DNA of 64,000 bases, from positions 46,665 to 110,664 of the forward strand of contig NZ_QVAI01000023.1 of NCBI RefSeq assembly GCF_003427025.1, in the 5' to 3' direction. Below, one piece after another: positions 9,401-17,296 of the stretch. Under the pieces are notes generated by a model. It made no database searches. It had not been told where the DNA came from and worked only from the letters and a program-made list of their open reading frames with translations. The position numbers and the translations under genes are program-made. How positions within the stretch are numbered: position 1 is the first letter of the stretch; each line of letters opens with the position of its first letter. Origin of the DNA: Jiangella endophytica. Lineage in GTDB: Bacteria > Actinomycetota > Actinomycetes > Jiangellales > Jiangellaceae.

Positions 9401-10534
9401 GCCGTCCGGCCCGGTGACGGTGACGGTTGCGGACGTGCCGCCGGTGGCCTCGACGTCGATGCGCGCGGCGGCGGCCGACGGGGTGCGGGCGTCGCCCTCC
9501 CAGGTCAGCTCCGGGGTGACCTGCGTCCGGGTCAGCCGGGCGCCGGCGTACGGCTCGATCCACACCGACTGCCAGATGCCGCCGATGTCGCTGAACCAGC
9601 CGGTGTTCTCGCCGTCGGGCTCGCCGGTCTGCTTGCCCTGCGGGTACGGGGAGTCCGGTGTCGTCGGGGGCGCGACCACCCGGATCGTCAGGGTGTGCGT
9701 CGAGCCCGGTGCCAGCGCGCCGAGGTCGGCGCCGATCTCGGTGTAGCCGTCGCCGGAGTAGGGCAGGACCGGCGCGCCGTCGAGCCAGACCGCGGCGCCC
9801 CAGTCGGCGGCGCCGATGCGCAGCCGCACGCTCCGCCCGGCGAAGTCCTCGGGGACGGTGAACGAGCGCTGGTACCAGACGGTGCCGCGGTAGCGGGAGA
9901 ACGCGCTGCGGAACACTTCGGAGGTGGCCAGGTCCTCCTCGCCCCACGCGGCCAGCGACTGGTAGCCGAACGGCACCCGGATCGCCTGGTCGAACTCGTG
10001 GCCGGGGTCGAACCAGCGCTCGGTCTCGCCGACGTCGCCGGGGTCGAAGCCGAACGACCAGGTGCCGTTCAGTGACTGCCAGACGTCGCCGGTGAACGGC
10101 CGGCGGTCGGCGTCGGGCCGCGGGTACTCGGCCCGCGCCGGCTCGGTGTCGCGGGCCAGCTCGAGGGTGACCGAGCGGCCCGTCGTGGCCGACGCGAACG
10201 CGTACCCCTCGCGGGCGGCGATGACCAGCGCGCTGCTCTCGGGCACGCCGGTCAGGACGAACGTGCCGTTCGCCGCGGTCGTGGCGAACACGTCGCTGCC
10301 CGAGGCGTGCACGCCGGCGCCCTCGATCGGGGCTCGGGTCTCGGCGTCGACCACGCGGCCGCGGACGTCGAGGGCGGCGGCTGAGGCGGAGGCGCCGGCC
10401 GCGGTCTGGGTCGCGGGCCGGCTCGCGGCCCGGGACGGCCCGGCGCCGGCCGGGACGGTCGTGGCGAGCAGGGCGCAGACGGCGAGGAGCGCGAGGGCGA
10501 ACGTCGGGCGCTTCGTTGCGACGCGAGTCGGCAT
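6437..10534 (-). CDS. large secreted multidomain glycoside hydrolase family 2
   Basis: A 1365-residue secreted enzyme. Order seen: signal peptide (about 1-35, no lipobox), a carboxypeptidase-regulatory-like beta domain (about 55-115, DVRGRVVDAETRAPIEGAGV), GH2 sugar-binding jelly roll, Ig-like domain and TIM barrel, then beta-rich modules and a C-terminal lectin-like domain (VPDSQFVGLVKDERNYVVAW). The acid/base is Glu579 in NVFNESWG and the probable nucleophile Glu679 in WLNSEFS, exactly 100 residues apart. It should trim a polysaccharide outside the cell and feed the importer encoded next. The start at 10534 was chosen for its signal peptide; an ATG 18 bases upstream is possible. It is the first gene of the operon and faces lacI across a shared promoter region. 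Confidence 0.9.
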   Translation of the reverse strand: MPTRVATKRPTFALALLAVCALLATTVPAGAGPSRAASRPATQTAAGASASAAALDVRGRVVDAETRAPIEGAGVHASGSDVFATTAANGTFVLTGVPESSALVIAAREGYAFASATTGRSVTLELARDTEPARAEYPRPDADRRPFTGDVWQSLNGTWSFGFDPGDVGETERWFDPGHEFDQAIRVPFGYQSLAAWGEEDLATSEVFRSAFSRYRGTVWYQRSFTVPEDFAGRSVRLRIGAADWGAAVWLDGAPVLPYSGDGYTEIGADLGALAPGSTHTLTIRVVAPPTTPDSPYPQGKQTGEPDGENTGWFSDIGGIWQSVWIEPYAGARLTRTQVTPELTWEGDARTPSAAAARIDVEATGGTSATVTVTGPDGSSVGTVEVPLTDGRGSARLPVENPHLWEPDDPALYTADFRLGDADGVRTSFGLRTVDRQWAPGRDGQYQYIHLNNRPIYVRGVLDQGYNPWGIYTYTGVTAGPDLATGTEDDPGRGSILLDLQNAKDLGFNVVRHHLKVNEPAYYHWADKLGLMVWYDLPNAGWHSLGDPEAEPLFEELLRNALERDHNHPSIVIWNVFNESWGINERPFQDPIPEQAFPYVRRMVQLTRDLDASRLVVDNSACCNNGHLGDTDLNDFHYYLDTYADWKSLLDRFAPQVQPGSTWNFNAGAQDGQPWLNSEFSIRWGQFPHVVSLFRAYPKLNGYVGVQLAETEQEIHSPFRFDRQPNAPEFVDHLGRPRTIELLQGDDAISLMGLGARTVERGETISVPVKISHFSDADLSGAQLHWRVGGYDDAGRWVADAGGGSRAIAPTRYTSVEAGTVSVTAPDELRNGYLWVWLEAGGETVAENYLTFDTPGPGGEPGFSPGDVAAQDWTGGALAQTTGGADWVTGYGRGYFEYEVAVPDEVRTGAVREATLVAEVAAAQAPGRYDPNHVTSARRYPATLTVSVNGEALPPVRLPDDPNGPTALAGRSRGSIPGDFGNRSGYRVAVPVDARQWRGAETVTLRFASDGGGLSLFGARSGRHGIPPALLAGRVTVEDERPQPRAVDDRLSVYQAPAAISLASGTGTVVVSVVNDTATTARNVVVGLAAPDGWTATRDEPVRVAALAPGEARHVAFAVRSATPVTTGQTAAFTATASWDGHAIQAVANSTVGFDPEAYPEVGVDDTFDTDSGAAYTVYRPSATEAAPQLSFGGGRLRATGPGAYHGLVAHESGPASSRAVVIVEHGRFADNGQVPDSQFVGLVKDERNYVVAWTGIRGQHGVDLRIDGQLTNACCGSAPLDPGDRWAFVLDGNAIGVWVDRGLGWAQVTTATTQGRVDFTRPGALDGWRYATGLRANAGTQEVTRFEGRSNPGSSPDVNDEIQE

Positions 10535-10646
10535 GAGCGGCACAGTAGCCATGCCGGCGCTCGGGACGCAACCCATCGATTTGACGTTGTACATTGTGAC
10601 CGACAGTGGATCACTGCAGTACAGAGCGGTTTTGATGCAGGGTTCC

Positions 10647-10670
10647 GTTAACTGGAGTGCAACGTTAAAC
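10647..10670. promoter_or_regulatory. candidate operator between the GH2 operon and lacI
   Basis: This site lies in the 178-bp gap between two divergent genes. It contains an inverted repeat with arms TTAAC and GTTAA separated by 11 bases (10648-10668). Its right half contains the hexamer AACGTT (10661-10666), resembling the A-rich/CG/T-rich core of many LacI-family operators. The position fits repression of both directions. Assignment to the adjacent LacI is inferred. Confidence 0.45.
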
Positions 10671-10712
10671 TGAGTCGCTCCAGGAGGCGGCGCACTCTGA
10701 GAGGATGTCTTC

Positions 10713-11735
10713 GTGCTTGATCCATCGACACAGCGACCGGCCGTCGGCATCCGCGACGTCGCGGCGTTGGCGCGGGTGTCGCCGACCACGGTGTCGAACG
10801 TGCTGTCCGGCAACCGGCGGGTCAGCGCGGCCACCCGCGAGCGGGTGCACTGGGCCATCGACCAGCTCGGCTACCGGCCCAACCTGTCCGCGCGCAACCT
10901 GCGGGTGCGCCGCGCCGGACTGATCGCCGTCGCCGTCCCCGAGATCGGCGTGCCCTACTTCGCCGAGCTGATCGGCCACGTCGTGCAGGCGGCCCGCGAG
11001 CGCGACTACACCGTCCTGATCGACCAGACCGAGGGCCGGCTTGAGGCCGAGCAGTTCGTGCTCAGCGGCATGAACCCGGGCATGGTCGACGGCATCCTGT
11101 TCAGCCCGCTGGGCATCGAACGGCCCGAGTACGAGAACCGCCGCGACACCACGCCGCTGGTGCTGCTCGGCGAGCGCATCTCCGGCAGCGGCGTCGACCA
11201 CGTCGCCATCGACAACGTGGCCGCCGCGGCCGACGCCACCGGCTACCTCATCGAGCGCGGCGGCCGGCGCATCGCCGCCATCGGCCACCAGGAGCGGCGC
11301 GGCGGCGGTACCGCGCCGCAGCGCACCGAGGGCTACCGGCAGGCGCTGGAGGCCGCCGGCCTGCCCTACGATCCGTCGCTCGTCCTGGCCACGTCCAAGT
11401 ACCACCGCCGCGACGGCGCGCTCGCGATGACCGAGCTGCTCGACCGCGGCGCCCAGCCCGACGCCGTGTTCTGCTACTCCGACCTCGTCGCGCTCGGCGC
11501 CATCCACGCGCTGCGCGAGCGCGGCCTGCGGGTGCCCGAGGACGTCGCGATCATCGGCATCGACGACATCGACGAGGGCCGCTACAGCACCCCCACCCTG
11601 ACCACCATCGAACCCGACAAGGTCGCCATCGCCCGCACGTCGCTCGAGCTGCTCTTCGACCGCATCGCCGACGGCTCCCGCGAGCCGCGCCAGGTGGTCG
11701 TCCCGCACACCCTCACCGTCCGGCGCAGCGCCTGA
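10713..11735 (+). CDS. LacI-family transcriptional regulator
   Basis: A 340-residue sugar-responsive repressor. The N-terminal helix-turn-helix is IRDVAALARVSPTTVSNVLSG (about residues 13-33), followed by the hinge GYRPNLSARNLR and a periplasmic-binding-protein-like effector domain. The GTG start has GAGAGGA seven bases upstream. It is divergent from the GH2/ABC/sulfatase operon and is most simply its local regulator, with the oligosaccharide or its product as inducer. A ROK gene follows after 15 bases. Confidence 0.93.
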   Translation: MLDPSTQRPAVGIRDVAALARVSPTTVSNVLSGNRRVSAATRERVHWAIDQLGYRPNLSARNLRVRRAGLIAVAVPEIGVPYFAELIGHVVQAARERDYTVLIDQTEGRLEAEQFVLSGMNPGMVDGILFSPLGIERPEYENRRDTTPLVLLGERISGSGVDHVAIDNVAAAADATGYLIERGGRRIAAIGHQERRGGGTAPQRTEGYRQALEAAGLPYDPSLVLATSKYHRRDGALAMTELLDRGAQPDAVFCYSDLVALGAIHALRERGLRVPEDVAIIGIDDIDEGRYSTPTLTTIEPDKVAIARTSLELLFDRIADGSREPRQVVVPHTLTVRRSA

Positions 11736-11750
11736 CCGCATACTGAGGCG

Positions 11751-12902
11751 ATGTCCGCGGTCGCCGACCCGCCGGGCGACACGGGCGCGGCCCGGGTCGC
11801 CGCGCTGGTGCGCGAGCTGGGTGTCACCACGCGGACCGAGCTGGTCGAGCGGTCCGGCCTGACCCGCAGGGTGGTCGACCAGCGGGTGGGGCGGCTGGCC
11901 GAGCTGGGGCTGGTGATCGAGGACGGGCTGGCCGAGTCGCGGGGCGGGCGAGCGCCGCGCGCGCTGCGGTTCGACGCCTCGGCGGGCCTGGTCGGCGTGG
12001 TCGAGGTCGGTGGCTCGGCCGTGCGCGCCGGCCTGGCCGATCTGGCCGGGACGCTGCTGGCGCACCGGACCCTGCCGATCGACCTGCCCGCGGGACCCGA
12101 GGCCGCGCTCGACGTGGCCGCCGCCGCGGTCGCGGCGCTGGCGGCCGGGCACGGCGGGGCGGGCCTGTGGGCGATCGGCGTCGGCATGGGCGGGCCGGTC
12201 GACGCGGCGCGGGGGAGGACGTCGGCGATCCCGCTGCTGCCGCGGTGGGCCGGCATCGACGTGCGCGGGCCGCTCACCGGCCGGTTCGACGTGCCGGTGT
12301 ACGTCGACAACGAGGTCAACGCGATCGCGCTGGGTGAGATCGCGGCCGGCGCCGCCGTGGGCGACACCGACCTGCTGTACGTCAACCTCGACCACGGCAT
12401 CGGCGCGGGCGTGGTGATCGACGGTCGGCTGTGCCGGGGCGCCGCGGGAGCGGCCGGCGAGCTGGCCCACGTCCGGGTCGTCGACGCCGACCCGCCGCCG
12501 TGCTGGTGCGGCGGCGCCGGCTGCCTCGTCCAGGTCGCCGGGGGAGCGGTCCTGGACGGCGCCGATGTCGACGCCGTCCTGCGGGCGGCCGAGCTGACCG
12601 GCCGGGCGCTGGCCAACGTCGTCGCGATCACCAACCCTGCGCACGTCGTGGTCGGCGGGCCGACCGCCCGGCGCGACCACGTCGTCGAGACGATCGAGGC
12701 GACGCTGCGGCGCTACGCCATGCCGGCCGCCGTGCGCGACCTGCGGTTCTCGCCGGCCGCGCTGCCCGGCACCGGCGGCCTGGTCGGCGCCGGCGTGCTG
12801 GCGCTGGCGAACCTGTTCTCGGTGCCGGTCCTGGGTCAGTGGGTCGACGACGGCTCGCCACGCGGCGCGGCCGGCCGGATCCACCGTCAGCCGCTCGCCT
12901 GA
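11751..12902 (+). CDS. ROK-family protein with N-terminal winged helix
   Basis: A 383-residue ROK protein (repressor/ORF/kinase). Residues about 12-60 form a winged helix (TTRTELVERSGLTRRVVDQRV). The actin-like ATPase fold follows with GVVEVGGSAVRAGLAD and GVGMGGPVD. The zinc motif reads CWCGGAGCLV, where the family normally has Glu two residues after the last Cys. The stretch between this motif and the ALANVVAITNP segment is much shorter than usual, so a deletion is likely and kinase activity is doubtful. It lies 15 bases after lacI and is probably co-transcribed, which suggests a second sugar-sensing regulator. Confidence 0.88.
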   Translation: MSAVADPPGDTGAARVAALVRELGVTTRTELVERSGLTRRVVDQRVGRLAELGLVIEDGLAESRGGRAPRALRFDASAGLVGVVEVGGSAVRAGLADLAGTLLAHRTLPIDLPAGPEAALDVAAAAVAALAAGHGGAGLWAIGVGMGGPVDAARGRTSAIPLLPRWAGIDVRGPLTGRFDVPVYVDNEVNAIALGEIAAGAAVGDTDLLYVNLDHGIGAGVVIDGRLCRGAAGAAGELAHVRVVDADPPPCWCGGAGCLVQVAGGAVLDGADVDAVLRAAELTGRALANVVAITNPAHVVVGGPTARRDHVVETIEATLRRYAMPAAVRDLRFSPAALPGTGGLVGAGVLALANLFSVPVLGQWVDDGSPRGAAGRIHRQPLA

Positions 12903-12927
12903 CCACCGCGGCCCAGCCGTCGATGTC

Positions 12928-12983
12928 CCGTGATCATCGACCGGTGGCGACGCCAGGACGTCGCCACCGGTCGATGATCACGG
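12928..12983. repeat. long perfect inverted repeat, TGATCATC family copy 1
   Basis: Two arms of 25 bases (12928-12952 and 12959-12983) pair perfectly around a 6-base loop. It lies 25 bases after the ROK gene and could act as a terminator, but there is no T tract. The arm starts with a TGATCATC core that is shared with the repeats at 56463 and 57510. Confidence 0.8.
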
Positions 12984-13113
12984 CGGTGGCCCGGCGGCCC
13001 GGTCTGATCACCTTCTGGGCCACTTATTGACCGGAGGGACAAAAGTCCCGTACTTTCCACGCACATCGGCGAAACATGTCCGCAACGTAGCGAAAGACAT
13101 GATGGGAGAGCCC

Positions 13114-16100
13114 ATGCACCGATCGATGCGAGCCGCGGTGATCGCCCTGGTCGCCGTTCTGATCAGCACGACGGCGGGTCCGGCGCTGGCGCACCATCCC
13201 GACGATCCGGTCCCGGAGCCGGAGGACCGGTTCCAGAAGGTCCTGCTCGAGGAGAACGGGCTCACTCAGCCGATGCGGCTGGCCGTAGCCGGCGACGGGC
13301 GCGTGGTGTACATCGAGCGCGATGGCCGGGTCAAGGTGTGGGACCCGGACGAGTCCGCCACCGTCGTCGCCGGCACGGTCCCGGTGCGGGTCACCGGCGA
13401 GGCCGGGCTGATCGGCCTGGCGCTGGCGCCGGACTTCGACCGGACCGGTCACCTGTACCTGCACTTCTCGCGCCCGGACTGGCAGCAGAGCTTCGTCACC
13501 CGGGTCTCCCGGTTCACCCTCTCCGGCGACAACGTCCTCGACCTCGCCAGCGAGGCGGTGGTCATCGACATCCAGCACCCGGCTGGCGTCGGGGGCGGGC
13601 ACAGCGCCGGCGATCTGCTCGCGACCGAGGACGGTTACCTGTTCATCTCCACCGGCGACAACACCAACTGCTGCGCCTCGCGCGGCTTCCCCGGCACCGA
13701 CGAGCGGCCCGGCCAGGCCGACGGCGACGCCCAGCGCACGTCGGCCAACACGAACGACCTCAACGGCAAGGTGCTGCGGATCATCCCGCTGCCGGACGGG
13801 GGCTACGCGAACCCCCAGGACAACCTGTTCCCCGAGTCGCGGGACCCCGGCGGGAAGACCCGGCCGGAGATCTACGCGATGGGCTTCCGCAACCCGTTCA
13901 CGCTGGGTGACTGGGATCCGGAGACCCAGCGGCTCTGGGTCGCCGACTACGGCCCGGACGCCGTCCTCGCCGACCCCGAGCGGGGACCCGCCGGCCACGT
14001 CAACCTGTTCCTCTTCACCGCGCCCGGCAACGCCGGCTGGCCGTACTGCACGATGGACGAGGTCGCGTACAACGACTGGGACTACGTGGCCGACCGGCCC
14101 GGCCCGTGGTTCGACTGCGACGCGCCGGTCAACGACTCGCCGAACAACACCGGCCTGACGAACCTGCCGCCGGTCACCGGGTCGACGATCCACTACACCT
14201 ACGAGCCGCAGGAGTACTTCCCGGCGCTCTACGGCGGCGGCGCGATGGCCGGCCCGCGCTACGACTACGACCCGGACAACCCGTCGCGGACCAAGTTCCC
14301 GGAGTGGTTCGACGGCCGCCACTTCCTCTACGACTGGACCACCGACTGGATCCAGACGACGCACTTCTCGCACGACGAGGTCCCGGTGCCGGAAGGGCTG
14401 ACCGAGTTCCTGCCCGACGGTGACTTCCGCAAGCCGATGGACATGGAGTTCGGCCCGGACGGCTCCCTGTACCTGCTGGAGTACGGCAACGGCTGGGGCG
14501 CCAGCAACGACGACGCCGGCATCTACCGGATCGACTACGTCGAGGGCAACCGCACACCGACCGCCCAGGCCGCCACCGACACCGACGCCGGGCCGCTGCC
14601 GCTGACGGTCGAGTTCGACGCCTCCGGGTCCAGCGACGTCGACGGCGACGAACTGACCTACGCGTGGGACGTCGACGGCGACGGCACGACCGACGCGACC
14701 GGCGTCACGGCGGCGCACACCTACACCGAGGCCGGCGCGTACGCCGCCCGGCTCACCGTCACCGACACCGGCGGCGCCGCGTCGGTGAGCACGGTCGAGA
14801 TCGTCGCGGGCAACAGCCGGCCCACGGTCGTGATCGAGGCGCCGGCCGACGGCGGCTTCGCCGAGTTCGGCGAGGACCTGCCGTTCCGGGTCACCGTGAC
14901 CGATCCGGAGGACGGCGAGATCGACTGCACGCAGGTGCGGGTGCGCTACCAGCTCGGCCACAACCAGCACGGTCACCCGATGGGCGAGGCGACGCCGGAC
15001 GAGAACTGCGAAGGCGTGCTGGTGCCCGGCCGCGACGCCGCGCACGGGCCCGGAGCGTACGTCTTCCACATCCTGGAGGCGACCTACACCGATGGCGGCG
15101 CGGACGCGGCGCCGGCGCTCACGGCGTCCGACGACATCGTCCTGCACCCGCGCCGGTACGAGGCCCGCACCTATCCGTCCGGCGAGGGCGTCGGGCTGTA
15201 CTACGGGCAGCTGTTCATGCCCGGCCGCGGCAACTGGTTCTCCTTCCCGGACGTCGACGTCGCCGGCATCGATCACCTGACCATGGAGTTCGCGACACGT
15301 GAGGCGGGCGCGAGCGTGACGGTGCGCTCCGGCGCGCCGGACGGCCCGGTGATCGCCGAGTTCGCCGACATCCCGGACACCGGGTCGGTGTCGCTGCACG
15401 AGCGGGTGTACCGGACGTTCTCCGCGCCGGTCGCCGATCCGGGACTCGGCCCGCAGGACGTGTACGTGGTCGGCGACTGGCCGGCCGGCAGCCAGCCGGA
15501 GCTGTTCGTCCGGGCCTTCCAGTTCCAGACGGTGCCCGAGGTGTCGGGCGTGCTCGCCCCGGCCGCGCCGGACGGCGAGAACGGCTGGTACGTGACGCCC
15601 CCGACGCTGACGACCGCGGCCTCGGGCGGGGCCGGTGGCGCGCCGCCGCTCTGGGACCGGCAGTACTCGCTGGACGGTGAGACGTGGACGGTCGCGAACG
15701 AGCCGGTGCCGGTGACGGCGGACGGCGACCACGCCGTGCGCGTGCGGGCGATCGACGTCGCCGGGGTGACCTCGCCGGTCGCCACGGTCCCGGTGCGCCT
15801 GGACGCGACCGCGCCGGTGGCCGCGGTCGAAGGGGTCGGTGCCGGCGCCACGCTGACCCGGCGCGATGCCGCCGAGGCCACCGTCACCGCGACCGACGCG
15901 ACGTCCGGCGTGGCCGCGGTGAGCGTGACGCTCGACGGTGCGCCCGCCGCGGCGCCGGTCGCCACCTGGCGGCTCCCGGCCGGCCCGCACACCGTGGGCG
16001 CCGACGCCGTCGACGTCGCCGGGAACGGCGGGTCCGCGGCGGTGCCGTTCACCGTGACCACGTCCACAGCCGACCTCGCCTGGCTGGTCGACCGGCTGCA

Positions 16101-16314
16101 CGACGACGGTGAGCTGGACCGGCGGGCGTGGGCCCGGCTGGCTCAGCGGATCGACGTCGTGCGCCGGCACGAGCAGGCCGGCCGCACGAAGGAGGCGGCG
16201 CGCGCGCTCCAGGCGGTCGCCGAGCTGGCCGCCGATCCGGGGCTGGTGCCGGACGAGTCCCTCCGCGGACTCATCGCCGGGGATGTCGAGGTGATCCGGG
16301 CGGGCCTGTCCTGA
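13114..16314 (+). CDS. secreted glucose/sorbosone dehydrogenase-like beta-propeller protein with PKD domain
   Basis: A 1066-residue exported protein. The signal peptide ends near Ala26 (GPALA). Residues about 40-470 form a PQQ-dependent sugar dehydrogenase-type beta-propeller (MRLAVAGDGRVVYIERDGRVKVW, GEAGLIGLALAPDF, IYAMGFRNPFTLGDW). A PKD domain follows (about 480-565, PLTVEFDASGSSDVDGDELTYAWDVD), then a beta-sandwich carbohydrate-binding-like module (about 685-810) and an Ig-like region, ending in a helical tail. The family oxidises sugars or polyols outside the cell. ATG 13114 has GGGAG five bases before it. It sits beside a glycan operon, so a role on extracellular sugar is plausible. 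The cofactor and substrate are not proven by sequence. Confidence 0.85.
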   Translation: MHRSMRAAVIALVAVLISTTAGPALAHHPDDPVPEPEDRFQKVLLEENGLTQPMRLAVAGDGRVVYIERDGRVKVWDPDESATVVAGTVPVRVTGEAGLIGLALAPDFDRTGHLYLHFSRPDWQQSFVTRVSRFTLSGDNVLDLASEAVVIDIQHPAGVGGGHSAGDLLATEDGYLFISTGDNTNCCASRGFPGTDERPGQADGDAQRTSANTNDLNGKVLRIIPLPDGGYANPQDNLFPESRDPGGKTRPEIYAMGFRNPFTLGDWDPETQRLWVADYGPDAVLADPERGPAGHVNLFLFTAPGNAGWPYCTMDEVAYNDWDYVADRPGPWFDCDAPVNDSPNNTGLTNLPPVTGSTIHYTYEPQEYFPALYGGGAMAGPRYDYDPDNPSRTKFPEWFDGRHFLYDWTTDWIQTTHFSHDEVPVPEGLTEFLPDGDFRKPMDMEFGPDGSLYLLEYGNGWGASNDDAGIYRIDYVEGNRTPTAQAATDTDAGPLPLTVEFDASGSSDVDGDELTYAWDVDGDGTTDATGVTAAHTYTEAGAYAARLTVTDTGGAASVSTVEIVAGNSRPTVVIEAPADGGFAEFGEDLPFRVTVTDPEDGEIDCTQVRVRYQLGHNQHGHPMGEATPDENCEGVLVPGRDAAHGPGAYVFHILEATYTDGGADAAPALTASDDIVLHPRRYEARTYPSGEGVGLYYGQLFMPGRGNWFSFPDVDVAGIDHLTMEFATREAGASVTVRSGAPDGPVIAEFADIPDTGSVSLHERVYRTFSAPVADPGLGPQDVYVVGDWPAGSQPELFVRAFQFQTVPEVSGVLAPAAPDGENGWYVTPPTLTTAASGGAGGAPPLWDRQYSLDGETWTVANEPVPVTADGDHAVRVRAIDVAGVTSPVATVPVRLDATAPVAAVEGVGAGATLTRRDAAEATVTATDATSGVAAVSVTLDGAPAAAPVATWRLPAGPHTVGADAVDVAGNGGSAAVPFTVTTSTADLAWLVDRLHDDGELDRRAWARLAQRIDVVRRHEQAGRTKEAARALQAVAELAADPGLVPDESLRGLIAGDVEVIRAGLS

Positions 16315-16326
16315 GCCGCCGAACGC

Positions 16327-16358
16327 ATGCGGGGCGCCGGCCGTCCGGCGCCCCGCAT
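16327..16358. terminator. bidirectional hairpin terminator between convergent genes
   Basis: A perfect 14-bp GC-rich stem (16327-16340 with 16345-16358) and a 4-base loop CCGT lie between the stops of the propeller protein gene and the universal stress protein gene, which face each other. No T tract follows, as is common in actinomycetes. Confidence 0.75.
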
Positions 16359-16365
16359 CGGTGGC

Positions 16366-17214
16366 TCACCCGTGGACGATGGCGACCGGCCGGGCGGCCT
16401 GGTGCAGGACGGCCCGGCTGGTCGAGCCGAGCAGCATGCTGCGCACGTCGCCGCGGCCGCGCGAGCCGACGACGACCAGTGCGGCGTCGGCGGCGGCCTC
16501 GACGATGACGTCGGCGGCGTCGCCGGGCTCGACGACGGTCGTGACCTCGACGGTCGCGCCGGTGGTGGCGCGGGCCCGGCCGAGCGCCGCCTCGACCAGC
16601 TCCTCGGTCTCGCCGCGCTCCGGCGCGGCGGTGGGGCCGCGCATCCGGAACGCGCCGGCCACGACGACGCGAGCGGACCGCACGCCGGCCTCCGTCAGGG
16701 CGAACCGCAGCGCCGCGTCGCCGTGCGCCGAGCCGTCGACGCCGACCACGATCGAACCGTCGCCGGTGCCCTCGTGCGGCGGGACCACGACCGCCGGGCA
16801 GCCGGCGTGCGCCGCGACGCGGCTGCTCACCGAACCCAGCACCAGCGAGCCGATCGCGCCGAGCCCGCGGGTGCCGGCGACGACCAGACCGGCGTCCTTG
16901 GCGACGTCCAGCAGCGCCTGCGCCGGTGGCCGCAGGACGAGGAAGGTGTCGACGTCGAGGTCCGGCGCGGTCTCCTTCGCCCGCTGCCGCGCGGCGTCGA
17001 GCACTTGCGTCGCGTAGGCGCGCAGCTCGTCCGACGGCGGCAGGACGGCGGCGCCACCGAAGGGGACCGCAGCCATCGGCATCCACAGCCCGTAGACGGC
17101 GTACAACGGCGCGCCGCGCAGCCGCGCCTCGGCCGTCGCCCAGTCCAGGGCGAAACCGCTGTCGGGGGAGCCGTCGACGCCGACGACGATGGGCAGACTC
17201 TGCTCGTTTGTCAT
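16366..17214 (-). CDS. tandem-domain universal stress protein
   Basis: A 282-residue protein with two UspA domains (about 1-145 and 150-282). Each starts with VVGVDGS; the second ends in GSRGRGDVRSMLLGSTSRAVLHQ, matching the G-x2-G-x9-G-(S/T) ATP-binding motif. The first domain has GTRGLGAIGSLVLGSVSSRV. Such tandem proteins are typical of actinomycete hypoxia and dormancy regulons. A DosR-like palindrome lies 60 bases upstream, and a zinc alcohol dehydrogenase gene lies just before on the same strand. Confidence 0.93.
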   Translation of the reverse strand: MTNEQSLPIVVGVDGSPDSGFALDWATAEARLRGAPLYAVYGLWMPMAAVPFGGAAVLPPSDELRAYATQVLDAARQRAKETAPDLDVDTFLVLRPPAQALLDVAKDAGLVVAGTRGLGAIGSLVLGSVSSRVAAHAGCPAVVVPPHEGTGDGSIVVGVDGSAHGDAALRFALTEAGVRSARVVVAGAFRMRGPTAAPERGETEELVEAALGRARATTGATVEVTTVVEPGDAADVIVEAAADAALVVVGSRGRGDVRSMLLGSTSRAVLHQAARPVAIVHG

Positions 17215-17271
17215 GACGTCAGCGTCGCTCCGGGGCCGCCGGCCCGGGTAGAGGCCGACGGCCGGGAGGCC

Positions 17272-17289
17272 CCGGGACCTTCGTCCCGG
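17272..17289. promoter_or_regulatory. DosR/DevR-like box or short terminator hairpin
   Basis: The palindrome CCGGGACCTTCGTCCCGG has 7-bp arms and a 4-bp centre. Its core GGGACCTTCGTCCC closely resembles the GGGAC-N4-GTCCC dormancy-regulator box. It lies about 60 bases before the stress-protein start, a normal place for such a box. It also lies 8 bases after the stop of the dehydrogenase gene, so a terminator role is the alternative. Confidence 0.45.
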
Positions 17290-17296
17290 CCGGCGG

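Noticed and set aside
7797..10571. A 924-residue Arg/Pro-rich minus-strand frame overlapping the large GH2 gene
   Set aside because: It is a shadow of the GH2 gene in another frame; composition is nearly all Arg, Pro, Gly and Ala with no domain, as for the many other long frames opposite real genes.
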